Origin: an uncultured Collinsella sp. | GTDB lineage: Bacteria; Actinomycetota; Coriobacteriia; Coriobacteriales; Coriobacteriaceae | Direction of reading: 5' to 3' | NCBI GenBank assembly: GCA_958453575.1 | Contig: CAUDYH010000029.1 | Location: 1 to 9,323, forward strand | Length of the DNA stretch: 9,323 nucleotides | Shown: positions 1 to 7,428 of the stretch, one piece after another | How positions within the stretch are numbered: the stretch's first letter is position 1 | Layout: each line of letters begins with the position of its first letter | Notes under the pieces: generated by a model | What the model was told of the DNA's origin: nothing | Databases searched by the model: none | What the model saw: only the letters and a program-made list of their open reading frames with translations | Program-made: the position numbers and the translations under genes

Positions 1-1
1 C

Positions 2-430
2 GGCAAGACCCAGACCCCGATTCTGCTCAAGCGCGGCATGTCCGGCACGATCGATGAGCTGCTCATGGCCGCCGAGTACATCATGAGCGAGGGCAACGAC
101 AACGTCATCCTGTGCGAGCGCGGCATCCGCACCTTCGAGACCCGCACCCGCAACACCTTTGACCTCAACGCCGTGCCGGTGCTGCACCACCTGTCGCACC
201 TGCCCGTCGTTGCCGACCCCAGCCACGCCACCGGCTACACCCGCTACGTTGAGCCCATGGCACTCGCGGCGACCGCCTGCGGCGCCAACGGTCTGGAGAT
301 CGAAGTCCACGACGAGCCCAGCCGCGCATGGTCCGACGGCGCTCAGGCCCTCACCCCCGACCAGTTCGACGACACCATGCGCCGCATCCGCGCCATCCGC
401 GAGGTCGTCTGCCAAGAGACCATGGAGTAG
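2..430 (+). CDS. aroF: 3-deoxy-7-phosphoheptulonate (DAHP) synthase, C-terminal part (5' end outside window)
   Basis: The reading frame is open from the first bases and stops at TAG 428-430, so 142 C-terminal residues are visible and the start lies upstream. DAHP synthase condenses phosphoenolpyruvate with erythrose-4-phosphate, the committed first step of the shikimate pathway, in the cytoplasm. The visible part matches the Bacillus/Thermotoga-like (I-beta) subfamily: LLKRGMS near the window start, ILCERGIRTFE, RNTFDL, the DPSHATG loop, GLEIEVH and SDGAQAL. Three of the four usual metal ligands can be placed: His (codon 224-226), Glu (302-304) and Asp (335-337); the Cys ligand would lie upstream. 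Whether an N-terminal regulatory domain or a fused chorismate mutase exists cannot be seen. tyrA follows after 3 nt, so this is probably an early gene of the operon. The subfamily is secure; the symbol (aroF versus aroG/aroH) is a convention. Confidence 0.93.
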   Translation, partial: GKTQTPILLKRGMSGTIDELLMAAEYIMSEGNDNVILCERGIRTFETRTRNTFDLNAVPVLHHLSHLPVVADPSHATGYTRYVEPMALAATACGANGLEIEVHDEPSRAWSDGAQALTPDQFDDTMRRIRAIREVVCQETME

Positions 431-433
431 CCC

Positions 434-1348
434 ATGGGTACGGTGAGAAACGCGCGCGTTAACCAGGGCGGTCCCAAATGCGCCGGCATCGTGGGCCTGG
501 GCCTCATCGGCGGCAGCTTTGCCCGCGGCTATGCGCAGGCGGGCGTCCGCGTGCTGGCCTGGGACCCCGACGATGACGTCATGACGGCCGCCAGCATGGG
601 CACCGTCGCCGGCGAGCTCAACGACGAGACGCTCGGCGAGTGCGACATCATCGTCCTGGCATGCTACCCCGAGGCCTGCATCGAGTGGCTCGAGGCGCAC
701 GCCCAGGCACTCGCCGACGCCACCGACACCGAGGCCATCATGGGCCCCGTGGTGATCGACACCGTAGGCGTCAAGGGCATCGTGTGCGAGCGCGCCTTTG
801 AGCTTGCCCGCGAGCACGGTTTTTACTTTGTGGGCGCGCACCCCATGGCGGGCACGCAGTTCTCGGGCTACGCGCATTCCCGCGCCGACCTGTTCCAGGA
901 CGCACCGCTCGTGCTTGTACCGCCCGCAGTGGACGACGCACTCAAGCTGGAGCTTTTGGGCCAGGTGCGCGAGATGGTACGTCCCCTGGGCTTTGGCAAG
1001 TTCAGCGTAACGAGCGCCGCCGAGCACGACCGCGTCATCGCCTTTACGAGCCAGCTCGCGCACGTCGTCTCCAACGCCTATGTTAAGAGCCCGACCGCTC
1101 AGGTCCACCACGGCTTTTCGGCCGGCAGCTACCGCGACCTCACCCGCGTGGCACACCTCAATCCTCAGATGTGGTCCGAGCTCATGATCGACGACGCCGA
1201 TGCGCTCGCCTTCGAGATCGACCATCTGATCGAATCGCTTGGCGCCTACAGCCGCGCCCTTAAGGACCGCGACCAGCGCTATCTGGAGAATCTCCTTGCC
1301 GAGGGCGACCGCATTAAGCGCGCGCTCGACGACGAGGCCTCCCACTAG
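434..1348 (+). CDS. tyrA: Prephenate dehydrogenase
   Basis: A 304-residue NAD(P)-dependent enzyme that oxidatively decarboxylates prephenate to 4-hydroxyphenylpyruvate, the tyrosine precursor. The Rossmann glycine motif GLGLIGG is at residues 21-27, and Asp44 at the end of the second strand suggests NAD+ preference (inference). The catalytic-domain signature GAHPMAG is at 134-140 with the conserved His136, followed by AEHDR around His198, FTSQLAH at 204-210, SYRDLTR at 232-238 and PQMW at 244-247. The length fits a monofunctional TyrA; no chorismate mutase or C-terminal ACT domain is visible, so tyrosine feedback through an ACT domain is not expected. The start at 434 has GGAG at 424-427, inside the end of the DAHP synthase gene, six bases upstream. 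This leaves about 18 residues before the Rossmann core, slightly more than usual. The 3-nt gap to the upstream gene implies cotranscription and probably translational coupling. Confidence 0.93.
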   Translation: MGTVRNARVNQGGPKCAGIVGLGLIGGSFARGYAQAGVRVLAWDPDDDVMTAASMGTVAGELNDETLGECDIIVLACYPEACIEWLEAHAQALADATDTEAIMGPVVIDTVGVKGIVCERAFELAREHGFYFVGAHPMAGTQFSGYAHSRADLFQDAPLVLVPPAVDDALKLELLGQVREMVRPLGFGKFSVTSAAEHDRVIAFTSQLAHVVSNAYVKSPTAQVHHGFSAGSYRDLTRVAHLNPQMWSELMIDDADALAFEIDHLIESLGAYSRALKDRDQRYLENLLAEGDRIKRALDDEASH

Positions 1349-1384
1349 ACCACCCATCACGCCAGGTCGAAAGGACCGAAGCTT

Positions 1385-2491
1385 ATGGCGATTACTATCG
1401 ATATCGACACCGCACGCCCCTACCAGGTGCATGTGGGCACGTTTTTGCTGGAGCAGGCAGGTCCGCTCGTCCGCACCACCGCCGGCGGCACCCGCGCCGT
1501 CATCGTGACGGACACCAACGTGGGCCCGCTCTATCAGATGCCCGTTAAGCAGAGCCTGGAGGCGTCAGGCTACGAGGTGAGCATCTGCACCTTCGAAGCC
1601 GGCGAGGCCCATAAGCGCGCCGAAACCTATGTTGCCATTTTGGAGTTTGTGGCCGAGCACGAGCTTTCGCGCTCCGACGTGATCGTGGCACTCGGCGGCG
1701 GTGTCGTGGGCGACGTGGCGGGCTTTGTGGCCGCCACCTACATGCGCGGCTGCAAGTTTGTGCAGATCCCGACGAGCCTGCTCGCCATGGTGGATTCGTC
1801 GGTGGGCGGCAAGACCGCCATCGACCTGGCTGCCGGCAAGAACTTGGCCGGCGCCTTTTGGCAGCCAAGCGTGGTTATCGCCGACGTGGGATGCCTGGCG
1901 ACCCTCACGCCCGAGCAGTTCGCTGACGGCTGCGGCGAGGTCGTCAAGCACGCCGTGATCGCCGACCCGGAGCTCTTCGCCGAGCTGGAGAAGACCCCGC
2001 TCACGCTGGAGCTGCTCAACCGCGACGTGGCCCGCGTAGCGCTCATCATCGCCCGCAATATCGACATCAAGCGCGCCGTGGTCGTCGCCGACGAGCGCGA
2101 AACCAACCAGCGCAAGCTCCTCAACTTTGGACACAGCGCCGGACACGCCGTCGAGGCCTGCGAGCACTTTGAGCTCGGACACGGCAACTGTGTGTCGATC
2201 GGCATGGGCATCATCACGCGCGCCGCGGCCCTGCACGGCGTTTGCGATGCCGCACTGCCCGGTCGTATTGAGGAACTCTGCGCCCGCCATGGCCTCAAGA
2301 CCCGCTGCGACCTAGATGCCGATGCCGTCTTTGCCGAGGCGCTCCACGACAAGAAGCGCGCGGGCGACACCATCGACCTGGTGATTCCGCACGGCATTGG
2401 CCGCTGCAGCATCGACCGCACGCCACTTTCCACTTTCCACGAACTCATTGCCGAGGGCCTCGGCCAGAAGGGAGACGCATCCGCATGCTAG
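1385..2491 (+). CDS. aroB: 3-dehydroquinate synthase
   Basis: A 368-residue enzyme for shikimate step 2, converting DAHP to 3-dehydroquinate with catalytic NAD+ and a divalent metal. The NAD-binding GGGVVGD is at residues 104-110, followed by QIPTSLLAMVDSSVGGKTAID (127-147) and GKNLAGAFWQP (151-161). The expected metal ligands are all present: Glu185 in GEVVKHA, His250 in NFGHSAGH and His266 in LGHGN. Length and motif order are standard. The last motif reads GHGNCVSIGM rather than the commoner HGExVAIGM, a mild variant. The start at 1385 is supported by AAAGGA at 1370-1375 about nine bases upstream and lies 36 nt after tyrA. The 3' end overlaps the next gene, aroA, by 7 nt (ATGCTAG), a typical translational coupling arrangement. 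Confidence 0.96.
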   Translation: MAITIDIDTARPYQVHVGTFLLEQAGPLVRTTAGGTRAVIVTDTNVGPLYQMPVKQSLEASGYEVSICTFEAGEAHKRAETYVAILEFVAEHELSRSDVIVALGGGVVGDVAGFVAATYMRGCKFVQIPTSLLAMVDSSVGGKTAIDLAAGKNLAGAFWQPSVVIADVGCLATLTPEQFADGCGEVVKHAVIADPELFAELEKTPLTLELLNRDVARVALIIARNIDIKRAVVVADERETNQRKLLNFGHSAGHAVEACEHFELGHGNCVSIGMGIITRAAALHGVCDAALPGRIEELCARHGLKTRCDLDADAVFAEALHDKKRAGDTIDLVIPHGIGRCSIDRTPLSTFHELIAEGLGQKGDASAC

Positions 2492-3804
2492 CCCGCATCA
2501 CCCCGTCCCCGCTTAAGGGCACCGTTCCCGCCATCGCGTCCAAGTCGATGGCGCATCGCCTCATCATCTGCGCCGCGCTTGCCAACGGCGAGACGCACGT
2601 CACCTGCAACACCACCTGCGCCGACATCGAGGCCACGGTGCGCTGCCTTACGGCACTGGGTGCTCGCATCGAGACCGTCGAGGACGGCTTCCAGGTCCAC
2701 CCCACCATGAAGAGTGTTGAGTTTGGCCTGCTCAAGGCCCTTGCCGGCGGCACGCTTGACTGCGGTGAAAGTGGCTCCACGCTGCGCTTTATGCTGCCTG
2801 TCGCCTGCGCGCTGGGTGCGGATGCCACCTTCGTAGGCCAGGGCCGCCTGGGCGCCCGCCCGCTCTCCCCGCTCTCGGACGAGATCATCGCCGCCGGCTG
2901 CGACCTACAGGGTCTGGGCGGTTTTCCGCTCAAGACGAGCGGCCGCATGCGCCCGGGCACCTTTGTGCTTCCGGGCAACGTGAGCTCGCAGTACATCTCG
3001 GGCCTGCTGCTGGCAGCCCCGCTGCTGGCCCAGCCCTCCTGCGTGCAGGTAACCGGCCTCATCGAGAGCCGCCCCTACATCAACCTGACGATACAGGCCA
3101 TGAAGGCCTTTGGCGTCGAGGTCAACGTCGAGCGCATTCCGGCCAAGGACGACCAGCCCGAGGTCACGAACTTCCGCGTGAGCAGCGGCTCGTACCGCAC
3201 GCCCGGCAGCGTAGCCGTCGAGGGCGACTGGTCCAACGCCGCCTTTTGGCTGTGCGCCGGTGCCATCGGCACCGACCCAATCACCGTCGAGGGCGTGTCA
3301 CTGAGCTCCGCACAGGGCGACCGTAACGTGCTTGCCGCGCTTTCGCGCTTTGGCGCCCGCATCGTGCGCTCCACCAACGCCGCCACCGTGCAGTCCGACA
3401 AGCTCGCCGGCTTTGAGATGAGTGCCCACGATATTCCGGACCTGGTGCCCGTCATCTCGGCCGTGGCCTCGCTGGCACAGGGCCGCACCTTTATTCGCGA
3501 TTGCGCCCGTCTGCGCATCAAGGAATCCGACCGTCTGGTCACCACCACCCGCGAGCTCACCGCGCTGGGCGCGCAGGTGCGCATTGCCGGCGATGACCTC
3601 ATCATCAAGGGTGTCGATGCCTTCACCGGCGGCGAGGTCGATTCGCACAACGACCATCGCATCGCCATGATGGCCGCTATCGCCGCGAGCCGCGCCACCG
3701 GCGAGGTCGTGATCCACGGCGCCGAGGCCGTCAACAAGTCCTATCCCGATTTCTTCGACCACTACCGCCTGCTGGGCGGCAAGGTCACACTCGAGGAGGA
3801 ATAG
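2485..3804 (+). CDS. aroA: 3-phosphoshikimate 1-carboxyvinyltransferase (EPSP synthase)
   Basis: A 439-residue enzyme that transfers the enolpyruvyl group of PEP to shikimate-3-phosphate (shikimate step 6). The shikimate-binding KSMAHR is at residues 20-25; the PEP-loop motif CGESGSTLR is at 93-101; GRLGARPLSPL is at 120-130; SSQYISGLLLA is at 167-177; the catalytic Asp319 lies in DIPDLVP; the KESDR motif is at 346-350. The PEP loop aligns with E. coli residues 96-101 but carries Ser, Thr, Leu and Phe at the equivalents of Thr97, Ala98, Met99 and Pro101, so it belongs to the variant group seen in many gut anaerobes rather than the classic E. coli type. The ATG overlaps the end of aroB by 7 nt. 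AGGGAG at 2469-2474 is about ten bases upstream. Only 1 nt separates its stop from aroC. Confidence 0.96.
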   Translation: MLARITPSPLKGTVPAIASKSMAHRLIICAALANGETHVTCNTTCADIEATVRCLTALGARIETVEDGFQVHPTMKSVEFGLLKALAGGTLDCGESGSTLRFMLPVACALGADATFVGQGRLGARPLSPLSDEIIAAGCDLQGLGGFPLKTSGRMRPGTFVLPGNVSSQYISGLLLAAPLLAQPSCVQVTGLIESRPYINLTIQAMKAFGVEVNVERIPAKDDQPEVTNFRVSSGSYRTPGSVAVEGDWSNAAFWLCAGAIGTDPITVEGVSLSSAQGDRNVLAALSRFGARIVRSTNAATVQSDKLAGFEMSAHDIPDLVPVISAVASLAQGRTFIRDCARLRIKESDRLVTTTRELTALGAQVRIAGDDLIIKGVDAFTGGEVDSHNDHRIAMMAAIAASRATGEVVIHGAEAVNKSYPDFFDHYRLLGGKVTLEEE

Positions 3805-3805
3805 C

Positions 3806-4903
3806 ATGTCCTCGACCTTTGGCAACGTCTTGCACTTAAGCATCTTCGGCCAGTCGCACTCCCCCGCCATCGGCTGCTCACTCGATGGCATTCCGGCGGG
3901 CATCGCCGTGGACCAGGAGCAGCTGCAGGCCTTCCTCGACCGTCGCGCCCCCGGTCGCGACGAGACCGCAACCAAACGCCGCGAGGCCGACGCCGCGCAC
4001 ATCATCGCCGGTGTTGTCGATGGACATACCACCGGCGCGCCCATCGCCGCGATTATCGAGAACACCAACACGCGCTCCAAGGATGACTCCGAGCTGCGCC
4101 GCAAGCCCCGTCCCGGACATGCGGACTTCCCTGCGCGCGTGAAGTATCACAACATGCACGATGTCGCCGGCGGCGGACACTTCTCCGGCCGCCTAACGAC
4201 ACCCCTGTGCATCGCCGGCGGCATTGCGCTGCAGGCACTCGAGGCCCGCGGCATTAAAGTGATGGCGCATGTGGCGCAGATCGGCGGCATCTCCGACCTG
4301 CCGATGGACGACATAGTCTATCGCGAGGCCGACCGCAAGGCGATCCTTACGAACGATCTGCCGTGCATTGACGCCGCCGCAGCCGGCCGCATGCGCGAGG
4401 AGATCCTAGCCGCGCGCGACGAGCTTGACAGCATCGGCGGCATCGTGGAGTGCGGCATCTACGGACTTCCCGCGGGCATCGGCGACCCCATGTTCGACGG
4501 CATCGAGAACCGCATCGCGCAAATCGCGTTTGGCATTCCAGCCGTAAAGGGCGTGGAGTTTGGCATGGGCTTTGCCGTGGCCGCCATGCGCGGCAGCGAG
4601 AACAATGATCCGTATCGCATCGATGCCGAGACCGGCGAGATCGAGGTCGAGTCCAACAACGCCGGCGGCATCCTGGGCAGTATTTCGACCGGCGCGCCCG
4701 TCATGTGGCGCATGGCCGTAAAGCCGACGCCCTCCATTGGCCGCGAGCAGCAGACGGTGGACATGGACGCTATGGAAAATGCCGAGCTCTCGGTCCACGG
4801 CCGCCACGATCCCTGCATCGTCCCCAGAGCTGTCCCCGTAGCCGAGGCAGCCGCCGCCCTTGCCATCTGGGACGCCCTCCTCGAAGACGCCGCCCAGCGC
4901 TAA
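3806..4903 (+). CDS. aroC: Chorismate synthase
   Basis: A 365-residue FMN-dependent lyase that converts EPSP to chorismate, the branch point for Phe, Tyr, Trp and folate (shikimate step 7). Both catalytic histidines are visible: His18 in the N-terminal signature FGQSHSPAIG and His105 in RPGHAD. The flavin-binding GGGHFSGR is at residues 122-129, and the C-terminal signature RHDPCIVPRAVPVAE begins near residue 333. The N-terminal signature usually reads GESHG; here it is GQSHS, so Glu is replaced by Gln and Gly by Ser. I believe this variant also occurs in other Clostridia-like sequences, but that is from memory. A strong Shine-Dalgarno sequence, GAGGAGGA at 3793-3800, sits five bases before the ATG. 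The gene starts 1 nt after the aroA stop and is followed by a 43-nt gap. Confidence 0.96.
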   Translation: MSSTFGNVLHLSIFGQSHSPAIGCSLDGIPAGIAVDQEQLQAFLDRRAPGRDETATKRREADAAHIIAGVVDGHTTGAPIAAIIENTNTRSKDDSELRRKPRPGHADFPARVKYHNMHDVAGGGHFSGRLTTPLCIAGGIALQALEARGIKVMAHVAQIGGISDLPMDDIVYREADRKAILTNDLPCIDAAAAGRMREEILAARDELDSIGGIVECGIYGLPAGIGDPMFDGIENRIAQIAFGIPAVKGVEFGMGFAVAAMRGSENNDPYRIDAETGEIEVESNNAGGILGSISTGAPVMWRMAVKPTPSIGREQQTVDMDAMENAELSVHGRHDPCIVPRAVPVAEAAAALAIWDALLEDAAQR

Positions 4904-4934
4904 CTACCCACCCCTCAACATCCCCCGACACGTG

Positions 4935-4941
4935 AAAGGGG
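4935..4941 (+). promoter_or_regulatory. Ribosome binding site that sets the pheA start
   Basis: AAAGGGG lies five bases before the ATG at 4947. An in-frame ATG at 4860, inside aroC, would add 29 residues, but the added residues (proline- and threonine-rich) do not resemble a chorismate mutase and the family N-terminus begins right after Met at 4947. The GGGG could pair with C runs at 4911-4914 or 4922-4926, which might partly mask this site. Confidence 0.7.
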
Positions 4942-4946
4942 TCTCC

Positions 4947-6092
4947 ATGGACCTTGCTGACATCCGCCAGGCCATCGATGGCATCGACACCACGCTCCTC
5001 AACAGCTTTGTCGAGCGTATGGACATTGCCACCGAGGTCGCCAAGTCAAAAATCGAGATGGGCAAGGCCGCCTTCGACCCCGCCCGTGAGCGCTCCAAGC
5101 TCAACAACCTCGCCAGCCGCGCGCCCGAGCGCTACGAGGCGCAGACCATCACCCTGTTCCGTCTCCTCATGAGCATGAGCAAGGCCGAGCAGCAGCGCTA
5201 CATCAACGAGCTCAAGGGCATCACCGTCTCGCAAAAGGCCCACGCCACGGCTGCAGCCTCCGACACGCCCTTCCCTCAAACGGCCACCGTCGCCTGCCAG
5301 GGCGTCGAGGGCGCTTACAGCCAAATCGCCGCGTGCAAGCTCTTCGACGTGCCCGACATCGCGTTTTTCGAGACCTTCGAGGGCGTCATGTGCGCCGTGC
5401 GCGACGGCTTCTGCGAGTTTGGCGTGCTGCCCATCGAGAACTCCACCGCCGGCTCGGTCAACGCCGTCTACGACCTGCTCGCCCAGTTCGACTTCCACAT
5501 CGTGCGCTCGCTTCGCCTCAAAATCGACCACAACTTGCTCGTCAAGCCCGGCACCAAGCTTGCGGACGTGCACGAGGTCTACAGCCACGGCCAGGCCATT
5601 GCCCAATGCGCCGGCTTTATCGAGGCACACGACCTGCACGCCACCAAGTACCCCAACACGGCCATGTCGGCCGAGATGGTCGCCAGCTCCGAACGCACCG
5701 ACGTTGCCGCCATCGCCTCGCGCAGCTGCGCGGCGCTCTATGGTCTGGAGGTGCTGGAGCCCAATATCCAGGACTCGGACAACAACTACACGCGCTTCGT
5801 CGTCATCAGTCGCGAGCCGCGCGTCTACCCCGGCGCCAACCGTACCTCGCTCATGATCACCACGGCCAACGAACCGGGCGCCCTCTATCGCGTACTCGAG
5901 CGCTTCTACGCACTCAACATCAACCTTATCAAGCTCGAGAGCCGCCCCATCCCCGGGCGCGACTTTGAGTTTATGTTCTACTTCGATCTGGACTGTCCCT
6001 TTGGCAGCAAAGCCCTCGACGACCTGCTCGACTCGATTGACGAGGTGTGCGAGAGCTTCACCTACTTTGGCAGCTACACGGAGGTGCTCTAG
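4947..6092 (+). CDS. pheA: Bifunctional chorismate mutase / prephenate dehydratase (P-protein) with ACT domain
   Basis: A 381-residue three-domain protein that turns chorismate into prephenate and then phenylpyruvate, the phenylalanine precursor. Residues 1-90 form an AroQ-type helical chorismate mutase: IRQAIDGID near the start, Arg24, Lys33/Lys35 and the DPARE motif at 44-48. The prephenate dehydratase domain runs from about 113 to 290, with CQGVEGAYSQ (117-126), GVLPIENSTAGSV (159-171), a conserved SHGQA (213-217) and the catalytic-site NYTRF (280-284). An ACT domain follows from about 298, with the Phe-binding motifs GAL (311-313) and ESRP (331-334), so phenylalanine feedback inhibition is expected from family knowledge. 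The mutase also supplies prephenate to the separate TyrA, which lacks a mutase domain. The start at 4947 is chosen from AAAGGGG at 4935-4941 and the mutase N-terminus. The stop codon abuts the aroE-aroK start with no spacer. Confidence 0.95.
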   Translation: MDLADIRQAIDGIDTTLLNSFVERMDIATEVAKSKIEMGKAAFDPARERSKLNNLASRAPERYEAQTITLFRLLMSMSKAEQQRYINELKGITVSQKAHATAAASDTPFPQTATVACQGVEGAYSQIAACKLFDVPDIAFFETFEGVMCAVRDGFCEFGVLPIENSTAGSVNAVYDLLAQFDFHIVRSLRLKIDHNLLVKPGTKLADVHEVYSHGQAIAQCAGFIEAHDLHATKYPNTAMSAEMVASSERTDVAAIASRSCAALYGLEVLEPNIQDSDNNYTRFVVISREPRVYPGANRTSLMITTANEPGALYRVLERFYALNINLIKLESRPIPGRDFEFMFYFDLDCPFGSKALDDLLDSIDEVCESFTYFGSYTEVL

Positions 6093-7343
6093 ATGACTGA
6101 CGTCGCCACAACCCGCCCCTACGGCGTGCTGGGCCGCGTGCTGGGCCACAGCTACACCCCGACCATCTACAAGGAGCTCGCGGGGCTTGAGTACGTGCGT
6201 TTTGAGCGCAAGCCCGAGGACCTCGCGGCCTTTATGACGGGCGACGAGTGGGAAGGCACCAACGTGACCATTCCCTACAAGCGCGCCGTCATGGACTACC
6301 TGGACGAGCTGAGCCCGCTCGCCGAACGCATGGGCAACGTCAACACGATCACGCGTCTGCCCGATGGCCGTCTGCGCGGCGACAACACCGACTACTTCGG
6401 TTTCCAGTGCCTGGTCGAGGAGCTGGGTGTGGAGATTGCCGGCAAGAAGGTCCTCGTGCTCGGAGCCACCGGAGGCGCCGGCACCACGGCCAGCATGGTG
6501 CTGGGCGACCTGGGCGCGCTCGTGGTGCCCGTGGGACGCGCGAGCGAGGTCAACTACGGCAACATCGCACAGCAGTCCGACGCCGCGTTGCTCGTCAACT
6601 GCACGCCTGCCGGTATGTTCCCCCACTGCCCCGACGCGCCTTGCACGCTCGAGGGCCTCGACGCGCTCGAGGGCGTCATCGATATCGTTTACAACCCCGC
6701 TCGCACGGGACTCATGCTCGAGGCCGAGCGTCGCGGCATCCCCTGCATCGGCGGTCTGCTCATGCTTGTAGCCCAGGCGGCGCAAGCCGTCGAGCGCTAT
6801 ACCGGCCAGGTCACCCCGCGCGGGCGCATCCTGGACGTGACGGAGCGCCTGTCTCACCGCGAGCAGAACATCGCCCTGATCGGCATGCCGGGCTCGGGCA
6901 AAACCCGCGTGGGTGAGCAGATCGCCCTGCTCACCGGCCGCGAGCACATCGACCTGGACCGCGCCCTCGAGGAGCGCCTGGGCATGCCCTGCGCCGACTT
7001 TATCGTCGAGCGCGGCGAGGCGGCGTTCCGCGAACAGGAGACGGCGGCGCTGGCCGACATCTCCAAGCGCAGCGGCCTGGTGCTTTCCACCGGCGGCGGC
7101 GTGGTCACGCGCGACGAGAACTACCCGCTACTGCACCAGAACAGCCAGATCGTGATGCTCAACCGTAAGCTCGACGAACTCGCCCACAAGGGTCGCCCCA
7201 TCACCGCCCGCGATGGCATCGACAAGCTGGCCGAGCAGCGCATGCCGCGCTACCGCGCCTGGGCCGACTACATCATCGACTCGCGCGATTGCGCCGCCAA
7301 CACCGCCCAAGCCCTCCTCGACGCCCTCCCACCCGCTCTCTAA
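6093..7343 (+). CDS. aroEK: Fused shikimate dehydrogenase - shikimate kinase
   Basis: A 416-residue fusion of two consecutive pathway enzymes. Residues 1-250 are shikimate dehydrogenase (3-dehydroshikimate to shikimate with NADPH): substrate motif GHSYTP (18-23), TNVTIPYK with catalytic Lys63 (56-63), GNVNT (81-85), GDNTDYFGF with Asp100 (96-104), dinucleotide loop GATGGAG (124-130), NCTPAGMFP (169-177) and GGLLMLVAQAA (220-230). Residues 258-416 are shikimate kinase (shikimate to shikimate-3-phosphate with ATP): Walker A GMPGSGKT (264-271), shikimate-binding DLD (287-289), FREQE with Arg313, GGG (334-336) and the lid motif KGRPIT (366-371). There is no stop, frameshift or second start-site signal at the joint, so one polypeptide is made. 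The start directly follows the pheA stop, with GGAGG at 6080-6084 eight bases upstream. The symbol aroEK is descriptive. No stand-alone aroK or aroE is in the window. Confidence 0.95.
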   Translation: MTDVATTRPYGVLGRVLGHSYTPTIYKELAGLEYVRFERKPEDLAAFMTGDEWEGTNVTIPYKRAVMDYLDELSPLAERMGNVNTITRLPDGRLRGDNTDYFGFQCLVEELGVEIAGKKVLVLGATGGAGTTASMVLGDLGALVVPVGRASEVNYGNIAQQSDAALLVNCTPAGMFPHCPDAPCTLEGLDALEGVIDIVYNPARTGLMLEAERRGIPCIGGLLMLVAQAAQAVERYTGQVTPRGRILDVTERLSHREQNIALIGMPGSGKTRVGEQIALLTGREHIDLDRALEERLGMPCADFIVERGEAAFREQETAALADISKRSGLVLSTGGGVVTRDENYPLLHQNSQIVMLNRKLDELAHKGRPITARDGIDKLAEQRMPRYRAWADYIIDSRDCAANTAQALLDALPPAL

Positions 7344-7345
7344 CC

Positions 7346-7387
7346 AAAACCACCACAAAGGGGACAGGAACCTATGTGGTGGTTTTT
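7346..7387 (+). terminator. Hairpin with T tract between aroEK and aroQ (terminator or attenuator candidate)
   Basis: AAAACCACCACA (7346-7357) is perfectly complementary to TGTGGTGGTTTT (7375-7386). After an A-A mismatch the stem gains three more pairs (AGG 7359-7361 with CCT 7371-7373), leaving a 9-nt loop. The right arm ends in TTTTT (7383-7387), as in an intrinsic terminator. Because the A and T tracts flank it on both sides it could act in either direction. It starts only 3 nt after the aroEK stop. It may alternatively be a copy of a dispersed palindromic repeat, which cannot be tested from one window. Confidence 0.6.
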
Positions 7388-7415
7388 CATTCCGCCGCAC
7401 CGCCCGCCCAACCGC

Positions 7416-7421
7416 AAAGGA
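7416..7421 (+). promoter_or_regulatory. Ribosome binding site that sets the aroQ start
   Basis: AAAGGA lies seven bases before the ATG at 7429. The frame is open upstream into aroEK, but that extension crosses the hairpin at 7346-7387 and does not look like protein, whereas the type II dehydroquinase N-terminus (VINGPNLN) begins five codons after 7429. Confidence 0.65.
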
Positions 7422-7428
7422 AGCAACC

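Noticed and set aside
1565..2290. Minus-strand open frame opposite aroB (and others at 1738-2448, 2445-3062, 3075-3737, 3298-4104)
   Set aside because: All lie opposite well-defined aro genes, have biased composition and no recognisable domain.
4860..4946. N-terminal extension of pheA to an ATG inside aroC
   Set aside because: The added residues are not chorismate mutase-like and the ATG at 4947 has a Shine-Dalgarno at the right distance.
5046..6947. A 633-codon open frame on the minus strand opposite pheA and the aroEK gene
   Set aside because: It is a by-product of G/C-rich third positions on the plus strand; the product is low-complexity (rich in Val, Ala, Gly, His, Asp, Leu), has no family motifs and lies opposite two genes with full sets of catalytic motifs.
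7213..7428. N-terminal extension of aroQ into aroEK
   Set aside because: The extension is the wrong frame of aroEK plus a hairpin region; the family N-terminus starts at 7429.
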